Assembly: GCA_046545575.1 (NCBI GenBank)
Contig: JBKGZM010000023.1
Span: forward strand, 1 to 27,680
Reading direction: 5' to 3'
From: JAGXOF01 sp046545575
Lineage (GTDB): Bacteria > Chloroflexota > Dehalococcoidia > SZUA-161 > SpSt-899
Length of the DNA: 27,680 bases
Below the pieces are notes generated by a model. The model did no database searches, was not told the DNA's origin, and was given only the letters and a program-made list of their open reading frames with translations. Shown in pieces: positions 22,128 to 27,680 of this stretch. Position 1 is the stretch's first letter; the number at the start of each line of letters is the position of its first letter. The position numbers were made by a program, and so were the translations under genes.

Positions 22128-23534
22128 ATGGCCAATTATTATGACGGGCTTCTCAAGCTTTGCGGGTTTGAAGATGAGGAAATTAAAGAGGAAAGGCCCA
22201 GGGTAGAGAAATCGTTTGAGAGACTGGGCATAGGGCCTGAAGATATGGAGACAGCCGAGATTTGGGTCAGGCAAAACCATGACGTGTCATTGGAAGGTGT
22301 AAGGAAGCTCCTGGGTGCATGGCTCAAAGAGCTGATAGATCTGGTTTTGTCCAAGGACGAAGGCAAGAAGGTTGTATACTTTGGATTCCCTGCCATACTT
22401 GGCCCAGGACTGATACTAAGCGCTGCTTCGAAGGATGTGTTTGTCTCCGCTCCGGACATGGTTCTAGACCACACCATGGGGCAGATTTTCAACAAGCTTA
22501 ACCCCATACTCGAAGCTGGTGAGGCAAACGGATTACCGCCGGGTCATGCAATGTGCTCGTTGTGGCAGGCGAAGATAGGAGGGGTTGCTAAAGGGATGAT
22601 TCCGGTACCGGATCTGGCCCTGGCTTCCAGCTATTTTTGCGATATGGGGTCCAAGGCTGATGATCTTGTAACAGCACAGTATGGAGTCCCCGTTGCTTAT
22701 ATTGACGGGGTTATGGATTCTGAATGGGGTGAATACCCCAACTATTCACCGGAACGTGTCCAGTATCTAGGGACTCAGATAAACCAGGCCCTTGATAAGG
22801 CCGAAAAAGTCTTGGATATCAGGATAGACCCTGAGGCCTGGGAAAGTTCCCAGAAGGATAGTCGGTCGTTTGTCGACAGCTTGTTAAGACTGATCGAGCT
22901 TATGAAAGCTGATCCGGTTCCGGTGAGTGTGGCCGAACTTGAGTTACTGGAAGCGCTCTCGGGTGCCTCCACGGGCCGGGGCATACAGCAGGGGATCGAA
23001 GCTATGAAAATCCTTGTTGATGAGCTGGAAGAGAGAGTTAAGGCTGGTATAGGTGTATCAGAACCGGGGGCCCCGAGGGTCATGATCGGGGCTGGCCATA
23101 CCGTGGACCCCAGGATAACGCTTTTGGCACAACAGGTGGGGTTGGCTGTCCCATTGACCTCTATATTGGTCTGGATCGGAGGTATGCAGGTCGAACCAGT
23201 TAAACTCACACAGACTTATGCCACCCCTGGGGAGAGGATAGCCGACTATGAGTTGGCCGCGGGGACGTTTCATGGCACTGAGGCAATGATCAGCCAGTGG
23301 GAAATGGCACCCAAGGTAATGAATTTGGATGGGTTTATCATGACTTATCCGTATAACTGTCGTCCTGCAGCGACCACATCTCATGTCGCTAAGAAATCTC
23401 TGGAAGAAAAAACCGGCCTTCCCGTTCTTTCTCTCGAGGTTGATCTTTTTGATAGCAGGGCTTACAGTGCTGATTCACTGAGAACCAAAGTAGAGACATT
23501 CGCTGAAATGCTTAAGGCAAAAAAGGGTCAGTGA
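22128..23534 (+). CDS. 2-hydroxyacyl-CoA dehydratase/benzoyl-CoA reductase family subunit (large)
   Basis: 468 residues from ATG 22128, with AAGGAGGT (22113-22120). The reading frame is open upstream, but that part overlaps the previous gene. HGD-D family with three candidate cluster cysteines, C143 (MCSLWQAKIG), C171 (YFCDMGSKADD) and C411 (YNCRPAA). This contrasts with the small subunit, which keeps only the first. ATP-driven ketyl-radical enzymes of this class remove water from 2-hydroxyacyl-CoA or reduce aromatic CoA esters. The N-terminal 80 residues are helical and longer than in many relatives. Confidence 0.88.
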   Translation: MANYYDGLLKLCGFEDEEIKEERPRVEKSFERLGIGPEDMETAEIWVRQNHDVSLEGVRKLLGAWLKELIDLVLSKDEGKKVVYFGFPAILGPGLILSAASKDVFVSAPDMVLDHTMGQIFNKLNPILEAGEANGLPPGHAMCSLWQAKIGGVAKGMIPVPDLALASSYFCDMGSKADDLVTAQYGVPVAYIDGVMDSEWGEYPNYSPERVQYLGTQINQALDKAEKVLDIRIDPEAWESSQKDSRSFVDSLLRLIELMKADPVPVSVAELELLEALSGASTGRGIQQGIEAMKILVDELEERVKAGIGVSEPGAPRVMIGAGHTVDPRITLLAQQVGLAVPLTSILVWIGGMQVEPVKLTQTYATPGERIADYELAAGTFHGTEAMISQWEMAPKVMNLDGFIMTYPYNCRPAATTSHVAKKSLEEKTGLPVLSLEVDLFDSRAYSADSLRTKVETFAEMLKAKKGQ

Positions 23535-23601
23535 GGGCGTGGAAGGATTATGCTGAAGATGTAAATAAGCACCCAATGCGGGGGCAGAAAGGGATGCAGG
23601 T

Positions 23602-24399
23602 ATGTTAGTCGCTGGAATTGATGTAGGGGCAGCAACCGCCAAAGCTGTCATTTTGGGAGACGGCGAGATCCTGGGGTATTCCGTTAAGCCGGTAGGTTAT
23701 GATGTTAAATCGGCGACAAATGAAGTAAGCGCAGAGGCGCTTGAGAAGGCTGGAGTCTCGATCTCCGTAGACGATCTCGATTACATCGTCTCAACGGGTT
23801 ATGCCAGGGAGTCCATTGGATTTGCCGACAAAACAGTGACGGAGATAATCTGCCATGCAAAGGGGGCTCACTTTATGATTCCCTCAACCAGGTTCATCAT
23901 TGATATGGGGGGGCAGGACTCAAAAGCCATCGAGGTGGACTCTGAAGGTAATGTCACCGATTTTGCCATGAATGACAAATGTGCTGCGGGAACTGGAAGG
24001 TTCTTAGAGGTTATGGCCCATATTCTTCAGGTGGGATCTATGTCTGAGATGGGGCCACTGGCTCTCCAGAGTAAGGAACCTTGTTCTATAAGTAGCACCT
24101 GCACCGTATTTGCTGAAACAGAGGTGGTTGTGCTCCGGGCTGAAGGAAAAAGCAGAGAGGATTTGATAGCCGGGGTTCACAAGGCAATTGCATCCAGGAT
24201 AGCCGCTATGGCCTCAAACCTTACTTGTAGACCAGACGCGGTTTTTACAGGCGGTGTAGCCAGGAATGTGGGCGTGAAAAAGTTTCTGGAAGAGGAATTT
24301 GGGAATGAGTTCCTTGTTCCCGATGAGCCCCAGATCATAGGAGCCCTTGGGGCAGCCCTGATTGCTCAGACGCAACTTGTTAAGCAGAATCAGGGTTGA
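23602..24399 (+). CDS. BadF/BcrA/HgdC-type ATPase, activase of the dehydratase
   Basis: 265 residues, ASKHA fold. Phosphate-1 motif is GIDVGAATAKAVIL (5-18), phosphate-2 is DMGGQDSKAI (101-110), and the adenosine motif is FTGGVARNVGV. The cluster cysteines C127 (NDKCAAGTGRF) and C167 (STCTVFAE) would bridge one 4Fe-4S cluster across a homodimer. It injects electrons at low potential into the dehydratase with ATP hydrolysis. A single activase gene, rather than two different ones, favours the Had/Hgd type over the four-subunit benzoyl-CoA reductase. It lies 67 bases after the large subunit. Confidence 0.94.
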   Translation: MLVAGIDVGAATAKAVILGDGEILGYSVKPVGYDVKSATNEVSAEALEKAGVSISVDDLDYIVSTGYARESIGFADKTVTEIICHAKGAHFMIPSTRFIIDMGGQDSKAIEVDSEGNVTDFAMNDKCAAGTGRFLEVMAHILQVGSMSEMGPLALQSKEPCSISSTCTVFAETEVVVLRAEGKSREDLIAGVHKAIASRIAAMASNLTCRPDAVFTGGVARNVGVKKFLEEEFGNEFLVPDEPQIIGALGAALIAQTQLVKQNQG

Positions 24400-24434
24400 G
24401 TTAACTGACGAGAAGTTGGCCTCTCTTCATTTAT

Positions 24435-25676
24435 CTACTGTTTTTCATCTGGTTCCAAAGGAGTCTCGTGTATAAAGATAAACCCTGATAAGGTTATAAT
24501 GGACAGTACTGCCCAGGTTATAATGGCTGCACCTCCGCCGTAAATGCCAGCAATAGCTCCACCTAGAGGGGGTGCGAAAGAGGCACCTATCATAGTAACA
24601 CTAGTTACTACCCCTATTGCGGTTCCAGCATACCTTGCCCCAACGCCTTTTTGCTCCACCGCTAGAGAAGTGAAAAGAGGAAACATGCCTCCTCGGAGGA
24701 GACCAGTTACAATGATTAGTGCCCATATTGCATAACCATCAACGAACGGGATTGCACCAAGGCTAATAGCCACTATAAACAAGGATGGGACAAGCACGGC
24801 TTTCCTGGAACCGATTCTGTCAGATATGATCCCCATTGGAATGGAGCTTACAGTGGTCATTCCGATAAAAAGGGTAAGTGCGCTATCGGCAGTGGCAGCA
24901 TCCCAGCCGATTCCTCGAAGATAAGTAGGCAAGTATCCAACCATTGAATTAAAAGCCCCCATTGCTCCCATAAACACCAACCCGATGATCCATACTTCTT
25001 TTATGCGGATCACTCGTGAGAGGGCTTCCCTGAACGGGACTTCACTTACTTTATCGGTAGGCCGGAGCTTACTTCGCTCAGGCTCCCTGGCAGTGGTGAA
25101 CCACAGAATGCTGAGCAAGATAGGTGGTATGCCATAGAGGACTAGGACATAACTCCAGCCGCCAAGTAGAGGAGAGAATATCGTTGCGCTTGTCATTGTT
25201 CCAAATACAGCTCCGCCAGTCATACCAAATGCCAGTACCCCGTTTGCCAGCGCCAGGCGCCGTCCTATAAACCATATGGAGGTAACCTTTGGCAATAGGG
25301 TTAACATGGTGGTTACCAACAGGCCGAATGTGAACATGGTTGCTGCCATGCTGATAAAACCCACTGAGAGGCCTCTTAACGCACCAAATACGCCGACGAA
25401 GAAGCAGATTGCGGATAGGGTTTTCTTTACCCCAAACCGGTCTATGAGCAGTCCAGCTACTAGACTGACGAATATCCCGGCAAGGGGGTCCATTCCCCAT
25501 ACCGTCATCATCTGAGTCATGCTCATGCTCAGGGACTTTCCTATTTCCGGGAATAGAGGCGGCAGACACATTCTTTCTGCTCCGGATATTAAAGCGTGGC
25601 TGGCAGTGGCCAGAATCAGTATGTACCATTTGTAGTAAGGTTTGTTGGGGGTGATTAATGATATATCAGTTCGCAT
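24435..25676 (-). CDS. MFS transporter
   Basis: 413 residues with about twelve membrane helices. The MFS motif A copies are present as GLLIDRFGVKK after helix 2 and GIISDRIGSRKA after helix 8. A central cytoplasmic loop (EPERSKLRPTDK) separates the halves. It is convergent with the activase gene, 35 bases apart. It could move a carboxylic acid that feeds the dehydratase pathway, but this is only context. No strong ribosome site at the ATG. Confidence 0.9.
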   Translation of the reverse strand: MRTDISLITPNKPYYKWYILILATASHALISGAERMCLPPLFPEIGKSLSMSMTQMMTVWGMDPLAGIFVSLVAGLLIDRFGVKKTLSAICFFVGVFGALRGLSVGFISMAATMFTFGLLVTTMLTLLPKVTSIWFIGRRLALANGVLAFGMTGGAVFGTMTSATIFSPLLGGWSYVLVLYGIPPILLSILWFTTAREPERSKLRPTDKVSEVPFREALSRVIRIKEVWIIGLVFMGAMGAFNSMVGYLPTYLRGIGWDAATADSALTLFIGMTTVSSIPMGIISDRIGSRKAVLVPSLFIVAISLGAIPFVDGYAIWALIIVTGLLRGGMFPLFTSLAVEQKGVGARYAGTAIGVVTSVTMIGASFAPPLGGAIAGIYGGGAAIITWAVLSIITLSGFIFIHETPLEPDEKQ

Positions 25677-26288
25677 GTCATGATCCCATCAGTGCCTATG
25701 TCCCTTTCAGTTGAGTAGACCGTACGTCAGGAAAAGAGTAGCCTCTGACATGATTTACCACCCTTTGAGAGGGTGGTACTTGGGCATCTTATTTTGCATT
25801 CCCTCCACCCGCGGGAATAACCACGATAGAGGGGCAACGGAAAGAACTATTGAAAACTCCTGCTCTTTTATTCTTGTGCGTCACAGTTCTTATGTACTGC
25901 TCACATCCGGGGAAATAGTACGTTATGACACTACCATATATTAAAGTGCTTGTCGATGTCGGTATTGTATTTGAATAACTCAAAATCTGATGCCAAGAGT
26001 GGAACTGGTCGTGCAGTTTGGAGCATTTGATCCTCTGTCGATTTGCGTTTAAAGGCTCGTTTTTGGATGGGTTCCCGATTTGAATTATTAAGTGGCAGTA
26101 TCGGAGCACAAGCTTTGCCTCCATCAGAATCTGCTTTTTAGTGAATTCCGTGAGAGATATTGACATCTGTCAACTTTATGGGGTATTTTTAAACCACTTG
26201 CTTTTTATTGATTGAAGACTTGCAGAGTTGCGGAATTGAGGAGCCCAGCATCTCTTGAAACCGCCTGAATGGGAAAGGAATCGGTATT
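25677..26288. other. Long intergenic region
   Basis: About 610 bases without a supported gene. A clear hairpin is TACCACCCT-TTGAG-AGGGTGGTA (25756-25778), a 9-bp perfect stem without a T-tract. Short ORFs on both strands here lack ribosome sites or recognisable motifs. Confidence 0.55.
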
Positions 26289-26405
26289 ATGAGCATGGGT
26301 AAGATCATGAGGCAGAAAGGTCTAAGGAAGTGGCTGTTCACTCCCTGGACCTGGAACCCGATTGTAATCTGGCGCCGGTGGCGCATATGGCGCTCACTAA
26401 AGTAA
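26289..26405 (+). CDS. Candidate small protein, Trp/Arg-rich, 38 residues
   Basis: ATG 26289 preceded by AAAGGAA (26273-26279). The peptide starts MSMGKIMRQKGLRKWLF and contains six tryptophans and many Arg/Lys, including WRRWRIWR, before the stop at 26403-26405. Strongly cationic and amphipathic, so membrane or nucleic-acid binding is possible. There is no homologue I recognise. It is the first of four small ORFs in a row. It could be spurious. Confidence 0.35.
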   Translation: MSMGKIMRQKGLRKWLFTPWTWNPIVIWRRWRIWRSLK

Positions 26406-26416
26406 AGAGGTTTTCA

Positions 26417-26578
26417 ATGAATGGCATATGGCACGACATGGAGAAAAAGGATGAACTAAACCGGGTTAATGCCTCGCATGAGCTGTGCTATACTTCAGCA
26501 ACCAGATTGATGATACGTAAGACAGGCGCAGCTGTGACATCCGAAATTGACACAATGGAGGTAGGCTTACAATGTTAG
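26417..26578 (+). CDS. Hypothetical small protein, 53 residues
   Basis: ATG 26417 with AAGAGG spaced about 7 nt, 11 bases after the previous stop. Mixed charged sequence (MNGIWHDMEKKDELNRVNAS) with two cysteines. Its stop overlaps the next start by 7 nt. The same frame is open back to GTG 26330, but that start has no ribosome site. No recognised family. Confidence 0.4.
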   Translation: MNGIWHDMEKKDELNRVNASHELCYTSATRLMIRKTGAAVTSEIDTMEVGLQC

Positions 26579-26808
26579 ATTCCACAATTAGTCTTCGAGA
26601 CACCAACCCAGAAGCAATCCTGGAGGAGATCGATGTTCACCCGAATGCCTCAGCAATCACGAGGGGGTTTATCGAAAGGCTTACAGAACAGAATCCTGAT
26701 CTACCTGCCAATCAGGCGGCTGTCATAGCTCTTGCCTTTCAATCTGGTTACATTGCTCATATCTGCCGGGACATCGAATATGATATGTGGGTTAATTCGG
26801 AGCGGTAG
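26572..26808 (+). CDS. Hypothetical protein, 78 residues
   Basis: ATG 26572 with GGAGGT (26557-26562) spaced 9 nt, the best-supported start of this cluster. Acidic, mostly helical, containing a TRGFIERLTEQNPDLPANQAA-like segment and ending DMWVNSER. No recognised family, no membrane segment. Confidence 0.55.
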   Translation: MLDSTISLRDTNPEAILEEIDVHPNASAITRGFIERLTEQNPDLPANQAAVIALAFQSGYIAHICRDIEYDMWVNSER

Positions 26809-26874
26809 TATATCGCCAGAGCCGATTTGGGGGGGCAAATAGAAAAAGGAGGATTATATAACCCACAAAACTAT

Positions 26875-27105
26875 ATGATTACTATCCCCGATCCAGGTGA
26901 ACAGGAACGGGCTCTAACTGATGAAAATAAGATTATCTTCTCCATGACAAAAGATAAAGTGCAAATTCTGGTAGAGGGCCTGAGGCACTATGATGAGATA
27001 AAACTCGGGTATACCCATTTAACGAAGCTTATGCAGGCTGATTTCGAACAGCCCAAATTTTATACCCTTCTATTTAAACGATGGGGACTCGATGTGCCTG
27101 AATGA
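26875..27105 (+). CDS. Hypothetical protein, 76 residues
   Basis: Frame open from TTG 26827; ATG 26875 is the likelier start, though the strong AAAAAGGAGG (26843-26852) is 22 nt away and fits neither well. Soluble, helical, with LVEGLRHYDEIKLGYTHL and ending WGLDVPE. No recognised family. It follows the 78-residue ORF by 66 bases. Confidence 0.45.
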   Translation: MITIPDPGEQERALTDENKIIFSMTKDKVQILVEGLRHYDEIKLGYTHLTKLMQADFEQPKFYTLLFKRWGLDVPE

Positions 27106-27293
27106 TAAAGTGAACTAGCGGCTCTATCCACATCTTGGGCCTGGGAATTGCACCAACTTAGTAGCGTGTCTACGTCGATGCCAGCTTTTTGATGACCTGT
27201 TCAGTTGCCTCTCCACTCATCAATATGTCTAATCTAAAGTTCCCCCAAGATTTTGAGCGTAAATCGTATGTAAACCATCTGTGGCAGGTCTGG

Positions 27294-27680
27294 CTACATG
27301 GCCGGTGGAATCCCGAGCAGCTCAAAGGCTTTGCGCTGAAGGGGAGTGGGTATGGTCACAGCATCGAATTCCGGGACGCTGCTTGTTGAGGCATATGCTG
27401 GGGATACCTGGACCCGGTTCTTGACTATCGTGGCCAGCTGCTTGAGTAAACCCTGGAAACTGGATACCGGGTAACCATCCTCGGTGCGCTTCCTCTGCGC
27501 TTTTCGCTGTGAACTTATGCTCCGCTTTGCCGGAGAAACTGGCGAGTGACGAAGTTGTTCCGCCTCTTCACGCTGATCATCATCGAAGAGAATGGGAGCT
27601 AGATTGCGACGCATATTCCATTCAACGTAGTAGGCCAACATACATATCACTGCATGTGCTCGCACACGTGCCGGAAGCCT
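27294..27680 (-). CDS. C-terminal part of an IS1634-like transposase, cut by the window edge
   Basis: The frame is open from the window edge to the stop at 27294-27296 (128 or more residues). It reads RLPARVRAHAVICMLAYYVE, then a DDDQREEAEQ segment, an SPVSPAKRS/KRTEDGYPV stretch, then FQGLLKQLATIVKNRV and IPTPLQRKAFELLG. This is the C-terminal end of transposases annotated as the IS1634/IS4-type DDE family. The catalytic core lies outside the window. I could not find the element's terminal repeat between 27106 and 27293. Confidence 0.78.
   Translation of the reverse strand, partial: RLPARVRAHAVICMLAYYVEWNMRRNLAPILFDDDQREEAEQLRHSPVSPAKRSISSQRKAQRKRTEDGYPVSSFQGLLKQLATIVKNRVQVSPAYASTSSVPEFDAVTIPTPLQRKAFELLGIPPAM

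Noticed and set aside
25756..25778. Hairpin considered as terminator of the MFS or another gene
   Set aside because: No T-tract on either side, and it lies upstream of the MFS start rather than downstream of a gene.
25711..25944. 77-codon ORF on the plus strand
   Set aside because: No ribosome site and no domain-like sequence.
25789..26166. 125-codon ORF on the minus strand in the gene-poor region
   Set aside because: No ribosome site, no recognisable motif, and low-complexity composition; treated as chance.
27110..27218. Minus-strand reading MSGEATEQVIKKL continued in another frame as DVDTLLSWCNSQAQDVD
   Set aside because: It looks protein-like and could be a frameshifted relic, but the match is short, has no recognised family and overlaps the end of another ORF.
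1..27680. Search for tRNA, rRNA and CRISPR arrays
   Set aside because: No cloverleaf with acceptor/TPsiC signals, no rRNA-like block and no regularly spaced direct repeats were found by eye.

Overview
The window looks like a chromosomal segment of a strictly or mainly anaerobic bacterium of moderate GC. The gene content points that way: superoxide reductase, rubredoxin, flavo-diiron oxygen reductase, a minimal SufC/SufB pair, a ketyl-radical 2-hydroxyacyl-CoA dehydratase set, and a heterodisulfide-reductase-like membrane protein. TTG and GTG starts are common. Interspersed palindromic repeats ending in CTCAGAATGACA also occur. A Chloroflexota (Dehalococcoidia-like) origin is my best guess, but the sequence alone does not prove it.

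Layout. (1) 152-826 is a YggS-type PLP protein. (2) 1149-7706 is one long co-directional run of eleven genes: a flavodoxin-like reductase, an EncFtn-like ferritin, a rubrerythrin-type ferritin-like protein, SufC, SufB, a flavin reductase, rubredoxin (54 codons), a flavo-diiron protein, superoxide reductase, a peroxiredoxin and a small winged-helix protein. It reads as an oxygen-defence, iron-handling and Fe-S supply operon. (3) 7707-9800 is a decayed accessory patch. It holds a C-terminal remnant of a CrtI-like oxidoreductase, a zinc-ribbon remnant, a phosphoribosyltransferase gene split by a 239-bp MITE-like element, and a SLOG-like gene. The element has 30-bp perfect terminal inverted repeats and an 8-bp target duplication. 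(4) 10020-15307 carries a DUF456 membrane protein, a PerR-like Fur-family regulator, a ZIP metal transporter, a TldE/PmbA homologue, a Nudix hydrolase and RarA/MgsA. (5) 15440-20646 carries a nitronate-monooxygenase-like flavoprotein, a heme O synthase-like UbiA protein, a strong shared terminator, a 712-residue HdrDE/EMO-like membrane Fe-S oxidoreductase with a small membrane partner, and an unknown polytopic membrane protein. (6) 20980-24399 is a three-gene dehydratase/activase set, followed by a convergent MFS transporter. (7) 25677-27680 is poor in recognisable genes. It holds a chain of small ORFs with ribosome-binding sites and, at the edge, the C-terminal part of an IS1634-like transposase.

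The strongest regulatory signal is a 21-bp operator present twice with 18/21 identity. One copy lies at the promoter of the oxygen-defence operon (1088-1108). The other lies at the promoter of the PerR-like regulator (11063-11083). Each overlaps the last three bases of the -10 box, in the same orientation relative to transcription. This ties the regulator to the operon 10 kb away and supports autoregulation. The other notable structure is the MITE. Removing it together with one copy of the duplicated target restores a full 200-residue phosphoribosyltransferase that overlaps the SLOG-like gene by ATGA.
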